Assembly (NCBI GenBank): GCA_030526265.1
Contig: JAUNDE010000001.1
Span: 95,874-159,873 of the forward strand
Direction of reading: 5' to 3'
Source: Eubacteriales bacterium
GTDB lineage: Bacteria > Bacillota > Clostridia > Lachnospirales > Lachnospiraceae
Length of the DNA stretch: 64,000 nt
This document shows, in pieces, positions 18,562-29,441 of the stretch. Numbering within the stretch: the first letter of the stretch is position 1; the number at the start of each line of letters is the position of its first letter. The position numbers and the translations under genes were made by a program. The notes beneath the pieces were generated by a model. That model had not been told where the DNA came from. It was given only the letters and a program-made list of their open reading frames with translations, and did no database searches.

Positions 18562-20418
18562 TCATCGCGACAACTCCTGATGGAAAAAATCATAAACTGC
18601 TTTTGCCGAAGCTTCATTCATTGATGGAAGCTTTTTCAATTCCTCCACACCGGCATTTCTCACCGCCTCAATATTTTCAAATGAACGCATTAAATCTTTT
18701 CTTCTGGCAGGTCCAATTCCGGGGATATCATCCAGCACCGAGCGAACCTGTCCCTGACTTCTTAAATTTCTGTGATACTCGATCGCAAACCTGTGAGCCT
18801 CATCCTGGATTCTTGTGATCAGCTTAAACGCTTCTGATTCCCTGTCGATCGCAATCTCTCTTCCTTCAAAATACAATCCTCTTGTACGATGATTGTCATC
18901 CTTTACCATTCCGCACACAGGAATATTCAGCTTCAATTTTTGGAGCACATCAAGCGCAATATTCACCTGCCCTTTTCCACCATCCATCATCAGAAGATCC
19001 GGAAATGTCGTAAAGCTGTCACGGATCTCTCCTTCTTCCAGTTCTCTCTTTCCATGCTCAAATCGCCTTGTCAGCACTTCTTCCATACTTGCATAATCAT
19101 TCGGTCCCTGGACACTCTTTATTCGGAATTTACGATAATCATTTCGTTTTGGCTTTCCCTTCTCATAAACGACCATTGAGCCAACAGATGCGTATCCACT
19201 GATATTAGAGATATCATATGCCTCCATACGCACAATGTCCTGAAGACCCAGAAGCTTTTCCAGTTCTTTCAGCGCCCCGATCGTGCGCCCTTCTTCTCTC
19301 TTGATCCGTTCCATATCTTTTGATAATACAAGCTCTGCATTTTTCATCGCAAGTTCAACAAGCTTTTCTTTCGATCCTTTCTTCGGAACCCGCAAAGAAA
19401 CCTTATGTCCACGTTTCTTTGACAGCCATTCTTCTAAAAGTGCTGCATCTTCAATCTCTTCCGGAAGCATTAACTCTGATGGGATATATGGTGTGCCTGC
19501 ATAAAACTGCTTCATGAAACTGGAAAGGATTTCCGATGGTGTCTCTTCATTTGCGATCTTCAGATAGAAATGATCTCGTCCGATCAGTCTTCCCCCTCTC
19601 ACAAAGAATACCTGTACGACCGCATCTTCTCCTTCTGTCGCAACGGCCAGAACATCTCGTTCTTCTCCCGCTGTATTTGTAATTTTCTGCTTTTCTGCAA
19701 TCTTTTTAATGCTGCCGAGCAATTCCCGATATTCAATCGCTTTCTCAAATTCCAATGCATCAGATGCATCCATCATCTTCTTTTGCAGATCTTTCATGAT
19801 CGGATCATAATCACCGTTCAAAAAACGGATCACTTCATCGATTGATCTTCGATATTCTTCCTGCGAAATATACCCCTGACATGGCGCATCGCACTGATGA
19901 ATATGATAGTTCAGGCATGGTCTTTCCAGTCCGATATCCCCTGGCAGCTTCCTGTTGCAGCTTCGGATCTTATACACTTTTCGGACCAGCTCAATTGTGT
20001 CCTTTACTGCGCCTGCACTTGTATACGGGCCAAAATATTTTGCTTTATCTTTCACCATTTTCCTCGCGAGCATAACCCTCGGAAACGGTTCATTCACTGT
20101 CACTTTAATAAAAGGATATGTCTTATCATCCATCAGCATCGTATTATATTTGGGACGATGCTCTTTGATCAAATTACATTCCAGAACCAGTGCTTCCAGT
20201 TCCGAATCGGTAATGATATATTCAAATCTGGCAATATGTGTGACCATCCGTTCAATCTTCGGGCCCTTATTTCTGCTTGTCTGAAAGTATTGCCTTACTC
20301 TGTTTTTCAGGCTGATCGCCTTTCCCACATAAATGATCTCATCTTTCTCATCATGCATCAGATATACGCCTGGTTTCGCCGGCAGTTTTTTCAATTCTTC
20401 CTGTATATCAAACAGCAT
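18562..20418 (-). CDS. uvrC: Excinuclease ABC subunit C
   Basis: Dual-incision endonuclease of nucleotide excision repair, acting with UvrA and UvrB. The 618-residue product has an N-terminal GIY-YIG domain ([11 protein letters not shown]...IIYVGKA, residues 15-35), a UVR helix pair ([14 protein letters not shown] near 205), an RNase H-like nuclease domain ([11 protein letters not shown] near 385) and C-terminal HhH motifs ([15 protein letters not shown] near 570). Length is normal. It follows ftsH after a probable terminator (20450-20480), so it may have its own promoter. Confidence 0.97.
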   Translation of the reverse strand: MLFDIQEELKKLPAKPGVYLMHDEKDEIIYVGKAISLKNRVRQYFQTSRNKGPKIERMVTHIARFEYIITDSELEALVLECNLIKEHRPKYNTMLMDDKTYPFIKVTVNEPFPRVMLARKMVKDKAKYFGPYTSAGAVKDTIELVRKVYKIRSCNRKLPGDIGLERPCLNYHIHQCDAPCQGYISQEEYRRSIDEVIRFLNGDYDPIMKDLQKKMMDASDALEFEKAIEYRELLGSIKKIAEKQKITNTAGEERDVLAVATEGEDAVVQVFFVRGGRLIGRDHFYLKIANEETPSEILSSFMKQFYAGTPYIPSELMLPEEIEDAALLEEWLSKKRGHKVSLRVPKKGSKEKLVELAMKNAELVLSKDMERIKREEGRTIGALKELEKLLGLQDIVRMEAYDISNISGYASVGSMVVYEKGKPKRNDYRKFRIKSVQGPNDYASMEEVLTRRFEHGKRELEEGEIRDSFTTFPDLLMMDGGKGQVNIALDVLQKLKLNIPVCGMVKDDNHRTRGLYFEGREIAIDRESEAFKLITRIQDEAHRFAIEYHRNLRSQGQVRSVLDDIPGIGPARRKDLMRSFENIEAVRNAGVEELKKLPSMNEASAKAVYDFFHQELSR

Positions 20419-20449
20419 TTTTGCTTACCTCTCCTAAATCAGTATTTTC

Positions 20450-20480
20450 AAAAGGGAGACAGCCATATGCTCTCTCCCTT
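20450..20480 (-). terminator. Probable terminator after ftsH
   Basis: An 8-bp stem AAGGGAGA / TCTCCCTT followed on the minus strand by TTTT, about 35 bp after the ftsH stop. Confidence 0.65.
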
Positions 20481-20513
20481 CTATTATATACGATGATTTA
20501 TTTATTTTGCAAT

Positions 20514-22415
20514 TTATACCGGATTCATCACAATTCGTTCTTCCTGCCCTTTTGGTGCTTCCGGATCAATTCCTTCTGTCTCATGGAAAATCTCCATGAA
20601 TTCCTTGCCATTGATCGTTTCTTTTTCAATCAGGAATGCTGCGATCCTGTCCAGTGTTGCACGGTGTTCTCTAAGCAGACGTTTCGCTTCTTCATAGGCA
20701 CCTTTGAGCATCTTCATCACTTCTTTATCAATCTCAGATGCGGTCTCCTGTCCACAGTTTAGAACCGCTCTGCCATCCAGATATCGGTTCTGGATCGATT
20801 CCAGACCGATCAGCCCGAATTTCTCACTCATACCATACTGTGTGATCATTGATCTGGCAATATGTGTCGCCTTCTCGATATCGTTAGAAGCACCTGTCGT
20901 AACAGTGTTAAATACGATTTCTTCCGCTGCACGTCCAGCCAGCATACCGATAAGCATTGCCTCGAGTTCCTTCTTCGTATTGAGGAATTTTTCTTCCTCA
21001 GGTGTCTGCATAACATAACCCAACGCACCCATTGTACGCGGAACGATCGTAATCTTCTGCACCGGCTCTGCATCTTTCTGAAGTGCACTGACGAGTGCAT
21101 GACCCACTTCATGATAAGAGACGATCTGTCTCTCCTCCTTACTCATAATACGATCTTTCTTTTCCTTTCCGACAAGAACGACTTCGACTGCTTCAAACAG
21201 GTCTTTCTGCGAAACAGCTTTTCTTCCATTTTTTACAGCATTGATCGCCGCCTCATTGATCATATTCGCAAGATCTGAACCAACAGCACCTGATGTTGCA
21301 AGTGCGATCTCTTCCAGATCAACAGTCTCATCCATTCGCACATTCTTTGAGTGAACTTTCAGAACATCTACACGACCTTTCAGATCCGGTCGTTCTACAA
21401 TAATACGTCTGTCAAACCGTCCCGGTCTGAGAAGCGCCGGATCGAGAACTTCCGGACGGTTGGTCGCTGCAAGAAGCAACAGACCCGTATTTGTATCAAA
21501 TCCATCCATTTCCGCGAGAAGCTGATTTAATGTCTGTTCTCTCTCATCATTTCCGCCCAGCTGATTATCTCTGCTTTTTCCGATCGCATCAATCTCATCA
21601 ATGAAAATGATACACGGCGCCATCTGCTGTGCCTGCTTAAAGAGATCTCGAACTCTGGATGCACCTACACCCACATACATCTCAACAAATGCTGATCCCG
21701 ACAAAGAGAAGAAAGGAACTTTTGCCTCTCCTGCAACAGCCTTCGCAAGAAGTGTTTTACCTGTACCCGGTGGCCCCACAAGCAATGCTCCTTTCGGAAG
21801 CTTTGCTCCGACACCGGTATATTTGTCCGGATTATGAAGGAAATCAACGACTTCCTGAAGGGATTCCTTTGCCTCATCCTGTCCGGCCACATCCTTGAAT
21901 GTAACACCGGTCTCCTTCTCGACATACATCTTCGCATTACTTTTTCCAACACCCATGATGCCGCCGCCTTTCGACATTCTTTTGAACGTCCAGGAAAACA
22001 TGAAAACGATCATCATAATAGGAAGGAATGTAAATATTGCATTCCAGACAAGCGCAGACGTGTCATCCGGAATTTCCTGTTCATATTTGATTCCTGAATT
22101 ATAAAGCCTCTGGGCAAGCTCATCGTCATTTACAACACCTGTGTAATATTCTTTTGCCGTTCTTTCTCCCTTTTCCTTTTTCGCTTTGATTTCAATCTTA
22201 TCATTGCAGATCTTTACTTCTTCAACCTTATGCTGCTCAACCATTTTCAAAAATCTATCATAAGTAATCTCTTCTGCCGAAGAAGTATTTTGCAATTGAT
22301 ATAACGTAAATACCAAAAGGCTGGTAATCAATCCAACAAGAATAATAATCGACACATTCTGTTTATTGTTATTATTCTGATTATCATTTTTTTTCTGATT
22401 ATTCTGATAACTCAT
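20514..22415 (-). CDS. ftsH: ATP-dependent zinc metalloprotease FtsH
   Basis: Membrane-bound AAA+ protease for quality control of membrane and regulatory proteins. About 633 residues: an Asn/Gln/Lys-rich N-terminus, membrane segment (about 22-42), extracellular domain, second membrane segment (about 120-140), AAA domain with [16 protein letters not shown] and [12 protein letters not shown], and the M41 protease domain with HEVGH zinc site. I chose the ATG at 22413-22415 because AGGAGG lies just upstream; a frame 20 codons longer has none. A TTGATT-17-TATAAT promoter is visible at about 22443-22471. Confidence 0.96.
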   Translation of the reverse strand: MSYQNNQKKNDNQNNNNKQNVSIIILVGLITSLLVFTLYQLQNTSSAEEITYDRFLKMVEQHKVEEVKICNDKIEIKAKKEKGERTAKEYYTGVVNDDELAQRLYNSGIKYEQEIPDDTSALVWNAIFTFLPIMMIVFMFSWTFKRMSKGGGIMGVGKSNAKMYVEKETGVTFKDVAGQDEAKESLQEVVDFLHNPDKYTGVGAKLPKGALLVGPPGTGKTLLAKAVAGEAKVPFFSLSGSAFVEMYVGVGASRVRDLFKQAQQMAPCIIFIDEIDAIGKSRDNQLGGNDEREQTLNQLLAEMDGFDTNTGLLLLAATNRPEVLDPALLRPGRFDRRIIVERPDLKGRVDVLKVHSKNVRMDETVDLEEIALATSGAVGSDLANMINEAAINAVKNGRKAVSQKDLFEAVEVVLVGKEKKDRIMSKEERQIVSYHEVGHALVSALQKDAEPVQKITIVPRTMGALGYVMQTPEEEKFLNTKKELEAMLIGMLAGRAAEEIVFNTVTTGASNDIEKATHIARSMITQYGMSEKFGLIGLESIQNRYLDGRAVLNCGQETASEIDKEVMKMLKGAYEEAKRLLREHRATLDRIAAFLIEKETINGKEFMEIFHETEGIDPEAPKGQEERIVMNPV

Positions 22416-22491
22416 AATGTTCCTCCTGTGTTTATCATTACCTATTATAAGTAGCGCATTATTTAAAATCAACAAAATAATTGTGAAAAGA

Positions 22492-22521
22492 TTGTAAACT
22501 GCACAGACTTTGTAGTATACT
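22492..22521 (+). promoter_or_regulatory. Putative promoter of the DUF1846 gene
   Basis: TTGTAA (22492-22497), 18 bp spacer, TATACT (22516-22521), ending 34 bp before the start codon. Confidence 0.6.
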
Positions 22522-22555
22522 TGGATTGTATTTTTTTAGGAAGAAGGACATACAG

Positions 22556-24022
22556 ATGAAAATTGGATTTGACAATAACAAATATCTCGCAATGCAGTCA
22601 GCTCATATCAGAGAACGTATCAGCAAGTTTGACAATAAACTCTATCTTGAATTTGGCGGAAAAATCCTTGATGATTATCACGCATCCCGAGTTCTTCCGG
22701 GATTTGCTCCGGACAGCAAGCTTCGCATGCTGAAAGAGCTCTCCGATCAGGCCGAAGTCGTTATCGTTATCAGTGCCGGCGACATCGAGAAGAATAAAAT
22801 TCGCGGAGACCTTGGAATCACTTATGATACTGATGTATTAAGACTTCGCGATGCCTATATCAGTTACGGATTATACGTAGGAAGTGTTGTTATTACCCAA
22901 TACGCAGGACAGGCCGCGGCAGATTTATTCAAGACAAGATTGGAACGTCTTGGTATCAAAGTGTATACACATTATCTGATTCCAGGATACCCGACAAATG
23001 TTCCGCTTATCGTAAGCGATGAAGGTTACGGCAAAAATGATTACATTGAGACAACACGTCCACTTGTTGTTGTGACAGCACCAGGACCTGGAAGCGGAAA
23101 AATGGCGACCTGCCTTTCTCAGCTTTATCACGAACACAAACGTGGCATAATGGCAGGATATGCAAAGTTTGAGACATTCCCAATCTGGAATCTCCCACTG
23201 AAGCATCCTGTAAATCTGGCATATGAAGCTGCTACCGCCGATCTGAATGATGTTAATATGATCGATCCATTCCATTTGGAAGCATATGGCGAAACAACCG
23301 TAAACTACAACCGTGACGTAGAGATCTTCCCTGTACTGCGTGCAACATTTGAACGTATCTATGGAGAAAATCCATACAAATCACCTACGGATATGGGTGT
23401 AAATATGGTTGGAAACTGTATCTGTGATGATGAAGTATGTAAAGAAGCTTCAAAGCAGGAGATCATCCGCAGATATTACGATTCTCTCAGACGCCGTCTG
23501 TACGGAATCTGTACTGACAACGAAGTGTTTAAAATTGAAATGCTGATGAATCAGATCGGTATAACTGTTCATGACCGTTCTGTTGTCGATGCAGCACTGA
23601 AACGAGCTGAAGAAAGTGGTGCTCCTGCTGCTGCATTAGAATTACCGGACGGACAGATCGTGACAGGTGGAACTTCACATCTTCTTGGAGCCTCTGCCGC
23701 ACTTCTGTTGAATGCTTTAAAAGAACTTGCAGGAATTGAACATGAACGAAAAGTAATCTCTCCTGAGGCGATCGAACCAATCCAGAAGCTTAAGGTAAAT
23801 TATCTGGGAAGCAAAAATCCAAGACTTCATACAGACGAAGTATTGATTGCTCTTTCTGTAAGCGCTGCCACAGATCCTTATGCACAGAAAACACTGGATC
23901 AGATTCCCAAATTAAAAGGATGCCAGGCACATACTTCTGTAATGGTAAGTTCTGTCGATATGATGCAGTTCAAGAAGCTGTCCATCCAGGCAACTTTTGA
24001 GGCAACTTTCGAAAAGAAATAA
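22556..24022 (+). CDS. DUF1846 family protein
   Basis: About 488 residues, a conserved cytoplasmic family of unknown biochemical role found widely in Firmicutes. It starts MKIGFDNNKYLAMQSAHIRERI, has a glycine-rich P-loop-like segment GPGSGKMATCL near residue 175, the ISAGDIEKNKIRGDLGITYD region near 75, and a C-terminal part ending FKKLSIQATFEATFEKK. No signal peptide or membrane segment. I chose ATG 22556 with AGAAGGA upstream. It stands alone, divergent from ftsH and convergent with hemW, ending in a strong terminator. The family call is from recognisable conserved stretches. Confidence 0.85.
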   Translation: MKIGFDNNKYLAMQSAHIRERISKFDNKLYLEFGGKILDDYHASRVLPGFAPDSKLRMLKELSDQAEVVIVISAGDIEKNKIRGDLGITYDTDVLRLRDAYISYGLYVGSVVITQYAGQAAADLFKTRLERLGIKVYTHYLIPGYPTNVPLIVSDEGYGKNDYIETTRPLVVVTAPGPGSGKMATCLSQLYHEHKRGIMAGYAKFETFPIWNLPLKHPVNLAYEAATADLNDVNMIDPFHLEAYGETTVNYNRDVEIFPVLRATFERIYGENPYKSPTDMGVNMVGNCICDDEVCKEASKQEIIRRYYDSLRRRLYGICTDNEVFKIEMLMNQIGITVHDRSVVDAALKRAEESGAPAAALELPDGQIVTGGTSHLLGASAALLLNALKELAGIEHERKVISPEAIEPIQKLKVNYLGSKNPRLHTDEVLIALSVSAATDPYAQKTLDQIPKLKGCQAHTSVMVSSVDMMQFKKLSIQATFEATFEKK

Positions 24023-24051
24023 CGGGACAAAAGAATAACCAGCAAGATAAC

Positions 24052-24089
24052 GAAGCGCCAGTTTCGGCATATGCCGAAACTGGTGCTTC
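24052..24089. terminator. Bidirectional terminator between DUF1846 gene and hemW
   Basis: A near-perfect palindrome (GAAGCGCCAGTTTCGGCAT and its complement, one G-T pair) with almost no loop, followed by T-rich sequence in the plus direction. Confidence 0.8.
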
Positions 24090-24125
24090 TTAATACTCTT
24101 CTTATGAATAAAAACATTTTTGTAT

Positions 24126-25217
24126 TTACAACAAAAACTGACTCAATACATAATTGCTCACGTCTATCCCCTTTTCTGTGAGTGCGATCATATCTTCCGA
24201 AACAGTGATCAGCTGATCTCTTTCAAGCTTAACCAATAGATTGCCATAGTATATTTCTATCTCTTTCCCAAACATTTCCAGGAACTTTTTCCTGCTGATT
24301 CCTTTCGTTTTCCGAAGTCCAAGAAACATAAATTCTTCGATTTCTTCCTTCTCTGTAAGCGCGGCAGGCTCCTCACCCTGATTCCATCTTTTATGATCCA
24401 GGAAACTTGCAGCACCATCTCCGATACCCAGATACTCTACTCTGTCCCAGTATCCCAGATTATGCCTGCACGCATATCCCTCTTTCGCATAATTTGAGAT
24501 TTCATATCGCTCATACCCGTGCTCTTTTAATATTTCTTTTGTACGGGCATACATTTCTCTTTCTGTATCTTCATCCGGGAGTTCTTCGGCGCAGCGTCCC
24601 TCCCCGTATCTCTCATAAAACGGTGTCCCCTCTTCAATGATCAGACTGTATGCCGAAATATGCTCCGGATTTAATTCCACTACCTTCTTTAATGTATTCT
24701 CATAGCTCTCCATTGTCTGATGCGGAATTGCCGTCATAAGATCAATATTGATATTCCCAAACCCCATATTTCTTGCCATTTGATACGTTGTAAGAAATTC
24801 TTCATATGTATGAATTCTTCCAAGACATTTCAGTTCTTTATCATCCGCTGTCTGAAGCCCGATACTCAATCGATTGATTCCAAGTTTCTTATAGACTCGA
24901 AGCTTTTCTTCCGTAACAGTTCCAGGATTCATCTCCGTTGTTATTTCTGCATCGGAACTGATCCTGAATGTATCACGGAGTGCTCCAAAAATAGAGCCGG
25001 TCTGTTCCGATGTTAATATGCTGGGTGTTCCTCCGCCCAAAAAAATGCTGACTACCTGATATTCTTTTACCGTTTCCTTCCATTCACAGATTTTCCGACA
25101 AAGGTCATCCACATATTTTTGCCTCTTCTCCCCGCTCGCAGGGGCCGACAGGAAATCGCAGTATTTGCATTTACTGATACAAAAAGGGATATGAATATAT
25201 ACCTCTAATTGTCTCAT
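24126..25217 (-). CDS. hemW: Radical SAM heme chaperone HemW
   Basis: About 363 residues, a HemN-like radical SAM protein. The cluster motif CISKCKYC (CxxxCxxC) follows YIHIPFC near residue 9, and GGGTPS near residue 57 binds SAM. The C-terminal HemN-type domain ends DVSNYVLSQFLL. Members of this subgroup are heme chaperones rather than coproporphyrinogen oxidases; short length and the CDF after the cluster fit HemW. I chose the ATG at 25215-25217 because GGAGGG precedes it; the longer frame overlaps lepA. It follows lepA as in Bacillus. Confidence 0.92.
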   Translation of the reverse strand: MRQLEVYIHIPFCISKCKYCDFLSAPASGEKRQKYVDDLCRKICEWKETVKEYQVVSIFLGGGTPSILTSEQTGSIFGALRDTFRISSDAEITTEMNPGTVTEEKLRVYKKLGINRLSIGLQTADDKELKCLGRIHTYEEFLTTYQMARNMGFGNINIDLMTAIPHQTMESYENTLKKVVELNPEHISAYSLIIEEGTPFYERYGEGRCAEELPDEDTEREMYARTKEILKEHGYERYEISNYAKEGYACRHNLGYWDRVEYLGIGDGAASFLDHKRWNQGEEPAALTEKEEIEEFMFLGLRKTKGISRKKFLEMFGKEIEIYYGNLLVKLERDQLITVSEDMIALTEKGIDVSNYVLSQFLL

Positions 25218-25236
25218 CCATATCCCTCCTTCATAC

Positions 25237-27054
25237 TTACTTTTTATCATCCAGCTTCAGGACACTCATAAACGCCTGCTGTGGAATTTCGACATTTCCC
25301 ACCTGCCGCATACGTTTCTTTCCTTCTTTCTGTTTCTCAAGAAGTTTACGTTTACGTGAGATATCACCACCGTAACATTTTGCCAGCACGTCTTTGCGCA
25401 TTGCTTTTACAGTTTCTCTCGCAATGATCTTACTTCCGACTGCTGCCTGGATCGGAATCTCAAACAGATGTCTTGGAATCTCCTCTTTTAATTTCTCACA
25501 CATCTTACGTCCGCGCTCGTACGCCGAGCCACTGAACACAATGAACGAGAGCGCATCTACTTCTTCTTTATTAATAAGAATATCAAGCTTCACAAGCTCT
25601 GACTTCTGATAGCCGAGCATCTCATAATCAAAGGAAGCGTATCCTCTGGAACGTGATTTCAACGCATCAAAGAAGTCATAAATAATCTCGTTGAGTGGCA
25701 AATGGTAGTGAAGCACAGCTCTTGTCTCTTCTATATATTCCATTCCCTGATAGATGCCCCGGCGCTCCTGACAAAGATCCATGATCGCTCCGATGAATTC
25801 CGATGTAACCATGATCTCCGCTTTTACCATCGGTTCTTCCATGTATTCGATTTCCGAAGGATCCGGAAGATTTGACGGGTTCGTGAGATCAAATACTTCC
25901 CCGTTTGTCTTATGCACTTTATAAACTACGCCCGGCGCTGTTGTCACAAGGTCAAGGTTATATTCGCGCTCCAATCGTTCCTGAATGATCTCCAGATGGA
26001 GCAATCCCAAAAATCCGCACCGGAAACCAAATCCAAGAGCGATCGATGTCTCCGGTTCAAACTGAAGGGATGCATCATTTAACTGTAATTTCTCCAATGC
26101 ATCTCTGAGATCCGGATACTTCGCCCCATCCGCAGGATATACGCCACAGTAAACCATCGGATTTACTTTCTTATATCCCGGCAATGGCTCTTTACATGGA
26201 TTTGCACGGTCTGTGATCGTATCACCCACACGTGTATCCTTCACATTCTTAAGACTTGCAGTAATATATCCTACCATTCCGGCACTCAGTTCATCACACG
26301 CTATGAACTGTCCCGCTCCAAAATAACCTACTTCTACAACTTCCGCAGTTGCACCTGTCGCCATCATCTGGATAGCCGTTCCTTTTCTGACAGATCCTTC
26401 CATCAGTCGGCAGAATACGATCACACCCTTATACGAATCATATACCGAGTCGAAGATCAGTGCCTGAAGAGGCGCATCCGGGTCTCCCTTTGGAGCCGGA
26501 ATCTTCTCAACGACCTGTTCCAGAACATCCACCACATTTAATCCTGTCTTTGCAGAAATCTGAGGAGCATCTTCTGCTTCGATTCCAATCACATCTTCAA
26601 TCTCTTCAATGACACGCTCAGGGTCTGCACTTGGCAGATCAATCTTATTGATTACCGGCATCACGTCCAGATCATGATCTAATGCCAGATAAACATTTGC
26701 CAGAGTCTGTGCCTCAACTCCCTGTGCCGCATCCACAACAAGGATCGCGCCATCACAGGCAGCCAGACTTCTGGAAACTTCGTAGTTAAAGTCCACATGT
26801 CCGGGAGTATCGATCAGGTTGAAGATATATTCTTCTCCATCTTTTGCTTTGTAGACGATACGGACAGCCTGCGATTTGATCGTGATTCCACGCTCCCTCT
26901 CAAGTTCCATATTGTCAAGCACCTGTGCCTGCATCTCTCTGCTTGTCAGAAGTCCTGTCATCTCGATAATTCTGTCAGCCAAAGTAGATTTTCCGTGATC
27001 AATATGTGCAATAATGCAAAAATTACGTATCTTACTCTGATCTATTCTTGCCAT
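25237..27054 (-). CDS. lepA: Elongation factor 4 (LepA)
   Basis: Ribosome-associated translational GTPase implicated in initiation or back-translocation and in 30S assembly. The 605-residue product carries [14 protein letters not shown] (P-loop), [27 protein letters not shown], and the LepA C-terminal domain with [20 protein letters not shown]. All GTPase motifs are intact. holA lies 36 bp upstream with no rpsT between; hemW follows. The order holA-lepA-hemW resembles the Bacillus region minus rpsT. Confidence 0.97.
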   Translation of the reverse strand: MARIDQSKIRNFCIIAHIDHGKSTLADRIIEMTGLLTSREMQAQVLDNMELERERGITIKSQAVRIVYKAKDGEEYIFNLIDTPGHVDFNYEVSRSLAACDGAILVVDAAQGVEAQTLANVYLALDHDLDVMPVINKIDLPSADPERVIEEIEDVIGIEAEDAPQISAKTGLNVVDVLEQVVEKIPAPKGDPDAPLQALIFDSVYDSYKGVIVFCRLMEGSVRKGTAIQMMATGATAEVVEVGYFGAGQFIACDELSAGMVGYITASLKNVKDTRVGDTITDRANPCKEPLPGYKKVNPMVYCGVYPADGAKYPDLRDALEKLQLNDASLQFEPETSIALGFGFRCGFLGLLHLEIIQERLEREYNLDLVTTAPGVVYKVHKTNGEVFDLTNPSNLPDPSEIEYMEEPMVKAEIMVTSEFIGAIMDLCQERRGIYQGMEYIEETRAVLHYHLPLNEIIYDFFDALKSRSRGYASFDYEMLGYQKSELVKLDILINKEEVDALSFIVFSGSAYERGRKMCEKLKEEIPRHLFEIPIQAAVGSKIIARETVKAMRKDVLAKCYGGDISRKRKLLEKQKEGKKRMRQVGNVEIPQQAFMSVLKLDDKK

Positions 27055-27090
27055 ACTCTTTGTTCTCTTCCTTTCAATCTTTCTCTATTG

Positions 27091-28089
27091 TCATCTCTCA
27101 TTACGGTCATGCATCCCTGCGCTCCGGATAATAAATACTTCCACACACATGATATCACTGATTTTACCTGTTTTCACATCAGTCTCAAGCTCTGCTCCGA
27201 AATCCATGAGCCAGAGCAGCTCCTGTTTGGAAAAACGCTTGCACTGATCCATATATTTCTGTGTTGCGAACGGATGAATGCCTGTCTCTGCAGCGATCTG
27301 CTTTTTGATCATTCCCCTTTTCATAAGCTCTTTCACTTCCAGAAGGAGCCTGAACTGTCTTGTGAGCAGATACAGAATCCTCATCGGAGGTTCTTTGAGC
27401 GAAAGTAGTTCATAATAATAATCCAGTGCTTTTTTCTTTTCCTGTTTCGCAACAGCTTCTACCATATCAAAAATATGATTTGTGATCTGCGTGATACAGA
27501 CAGCATCTACATCTTCCGATGAAATCTCATACTTGTCAATGGTATAACAGAATAATTTCTCCATCTCTTTCTCAAGATTTTCCATATCTGTACCTGTCTT
27601 TGACAAAATATAACGAACCGTCGACTCACGGATCTGTTTCCCTTCGCGCGCCACCATCCCAAGGATCCACCGGATCAGCGTATTTTCGTCCTGTTTGCCA
27701 AGTTCCACGACGCGGCCTTTATCCTTTGCCGCCTTATATAGCTTTCCCCGCTTGTCGATCTCATTTTCAACAAACAACAGACATGTTGTCTCCGGAATCT
27801 CTTTCAGATATTCTGCAAGTTCCGCAGATGCGCTTTTGAAAAATCCGGAATTCTCGATTACGATCAGTCGCCGCTCAGCAAAAAAGGGCATCGTCTCCGC
27901 CAGATCGATCACCTCGGCTACCGGAATTCCCTTTCCTTCATAAAAGGCACAGTTCATCGTGTCCCCTTCCGGGATCATCGCGCGGGTCAGCCGCTCCTTA
28001 TACTGCTTCTTTAAATAGGCTTCTTCGCCATATAATACATAAACATTCTTAAATTGTCCTGATTTGATATCTTCATTTAAGCTTTTCAT
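27091..28089 (-). CDS. holA: DNA polymerase III delta subunit
   Basis: Clamp-loader subunit that opens the sliding clamp. The 332-residue product begins with NVYVLYGEEAYLKKQYKERL, the usual HolA start, has a RecA-like domain (VIENSGFFKS, LLFVENEIDKRGKLYK) and the C-terminal helical domain typical of the family. Low conservation is normal for HolA. A TATAAT lies very close to the ATG, so the true start or promoter may be slightly different. It precedes lepA. In Bacillus it follows comEC; here an SPFH/RHH pair intervenes. Confidence 0.92.
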   Translation of the reverse strand: MKSLNEDIKSGQFKNVYVLYGEEAYLKKQYKERLTRAMIPEGDTMNCAFYEGKGIPVAEVIDLAETMPFFAERRLIVIENSGFFKSASAELAEYLKEIPETTCLLFVENEIDKRGKLYKAAKDKGRVVELGKQDENTLIRWILGMVAREGKQIRESTVRYILSKTGTDMENLEKEMEKLFCYTIDKYEISSEDVDAVCITQITNHIFDMVEAVAKQEKKKALDYYYELLSLKEPPMRILYLLTRQFRLLLEVKELMKRGMIKKQIAAETGIHPFATQKYMDQCKRFSKQELLWLMDFGAELETDVKTGKISDIMCVEVFIIRSAGMHDRNER

Positions 28090-28154
28090 AGCATTTATTA
28101 TACTTGATAACTCCCGAATTTTCCAGTCCGGAAATCAGCGGGCTAATGGTTTTA

Positions 28155-28190
28155 CACCCGCACAGGGAGCAAACGCTTCTGCTGCGGGTG
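28155..28190. repeat. Short hairpin carrying the shared 27-nt core
   Basis: An 8-bp stem CACCCGCA / TGCGGGTG holds the core at 28160-28186, which matches the reverse complement of 48176-48202 at 22 of 27 bases, all five differences being transitions. It lies in the gap upstream of holA. It may be a degenerate copy of the palindromic repeat at 48101-48265. Confidence 0.6.
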
Positions 28191-28205
28191 ATGAGACAAT
28201 GAAAA

Positions 28206-28230
28206 GAGGCTGTCATTTTACAACAGCCCC
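28206..28230 (-). terminator. Terminator after the RHH gene
   Basis: A stem GGGGCTGT / ACAGCCTC followed on the minus strand by TTTTCATT, 10-35 bp after the RHH stop codon. It should end the SPFH-RHH operon. Confidence 0.7.
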
Positions 28231-28240
28231 TGATCTCACG

Positions 28241-28438
28241 TTATTGAATGTCAAATTCCGGAGGGACATCTATCTCTTCCCCCACATATTTTCCGTCTTT
28301 TTTTCTCTGCTTCACACATTCGGTCAGCAAATATTCAATCTGACCATTGATCGATCTGAAATCATCTTCTGCCCAAGCTGCAAGGTCTGCATACAACTTT
28401 TCAGATATGCGAAGCGGAACCTGTTTCTTTGCTGCCAT
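28241..28438 (-). CDS. Arc/CopG-type ribbon-helix-helix DNA-binding protein
   Basis: A 65-residue protein. MAAKKQVPLRISEKLYADLAAWAEDD and SINGQIEYLLTECVKQ fit a ribbon-helix-helix fold: an N-terminal beta strand (QVPLRIS) then two helices. Such proteins bind DNA as dimers of the strand, often autoregulating their operon. Its ATG overlaps the SPFH stop codon by one base (TAATG), so the two are translationally coupled. No toxin gene is adjacent, so an antitoxin label is not supported. Likely operator: the two TGATATCA palindromes at 29442-29460. Confidence 0.82.
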   Translation of the reverse strand: MAAKKQVPLRISEKLYADLAAWAEDDFRSINGQIEYLLTECVKQRKKDGKYVGEEIDVPPEFDIQ

Positions 28439-29418
28439 TAATACAGGCTACCCGAATTCACAACCGGCTGTGCATCATGATTGCCGCAGAGTACGACTAA
28501 CAGATTCGATACCATTGCAGCTTTTCTTTCTTCATCCAGATCCACCAGTTGCTTTTCATTTAACCGGTCTAATGCCATCTCAACCATTCCAACCGCACCG
28601 TCGACGATCATTTTTCTCGCATCGATGATCGCAGACGCCTGCTGTCTCTGCAGCATGACAGATGCAATTTCCGGAGCATATGCAAGATACGTAATTCTTG
28701 CCTCTACAATTTCAAGTCCCGCATCCTGAACCTTATCCTGTATTTCCTGTTTGATTCTCTCGGCGACAACTTCTGCCGATCCTCTCAAGCTTCCTTCGTC
28801 TGCTTTTCCGTCTCCTGTCGTGTCCACATCTGTCGCAACGTCATATGGATAGATCCTTACAATATTACGCAGTGCCGAATCACACTGAAGAGAAAGGTAC
28901 TCTTTGTAATTGTCTACATTGAATACTGCTTTTGCCGTATCTGTCACTTTCCAGATCACAGCGATTCCGATCTCAACCGGATTGCCAAGACAATCATTAA
29001 TCTTCTGTCTTCCGTTATTCAGAGTCATTGCCTTCAGCGAGATCTTCTTGCTCGCAAATTCAATTTCTCCTTTTCCGGCTTTCACTGTTCTTGCGTCTTC
29101 TCCACTCTGAGCAAGTTTTGTTCCGGCAGCCGGATTGACTGCTGAACAGAACGGATTTACAAAATAAAATCCCGGCTCACGGATCGTGCCCTTATAATTT
29201 CCGAACAGTGTAAGCACAAGTGCTTCCTGTGGCTTTAAGACCTTAAGTCCCATGAGCGGAATCCATCCGATTACCCAAAGGAAAATACCGATTCCCAGTA
29301 TGAATGATCCATTATTAACTCCAAAAATAAACAATCCTGTCGCTCCGATATACAAAGCAATGACCGCAAGCAGCACAAGCATTCCATTTTTATGACTTGT
29401 ATAAATCTTTTCTTTCAT
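28438..29418 (-). CDS. SPFH/band-7 domain membrane protein
   Basis: About 326 residues. Two hydrophobic segments at the N-terminus (about 10-30 and 35-55) are followed by an SPFH/prohibitin domain (roughly 60-260: KPQEALVLTLFGNYKGTIRE, ALRNIVRIYPYD, LEIVEARITYLAYAPEIA) and a short helical C-terminus ending PVVNSGSLY. SPFH proteins form membrane-associated oligomeric scaffolds; the substrate or partner here is unknown. I chose ATG 29416-29418, with GGAGG eight bases upstream, over the GTG three codons earlier. It is first in an operon with the RHH protein. Confidence 0.88.
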   Translation of the reverse strand: MKEKIYTSHKNGMLVLLAVIALYIGATGLFIFGVNNGSFILGIGIFLWVIGWIPLMGLKVLKPQEALVLTLFGNYKGTIREPGFYFVNPFCSAVNPAAGTKLAQSGEDARTVKAGKGEIEFASKKISLKAMTLNNGRQKINDCLGNPVEIGIAVIWKVTDTAKAVFNVDNYKEYLSLQCDSALRNIVRIYPYDVATDVDTTGDGKADEGSLRGSAEVVAERIKQEIQDKVQDAGLEIVEARITYLAYAPEIASVMLQRQQASAIIDARKMIVDGAVGMVEMALDRLNEKQLVDLDEERKAAMVSNLLVVLCGNHDAQPVVNSGSLY

Positions 29419-29441
29419 TTCTCCCACCTCCGTATTCTATT

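Noticed and set aside
28241-28438. Calling the RHH protein an antitoxin
   Set aside because: No small toxin-like gene is adjacent; its partner is an SPFH membrane protein.
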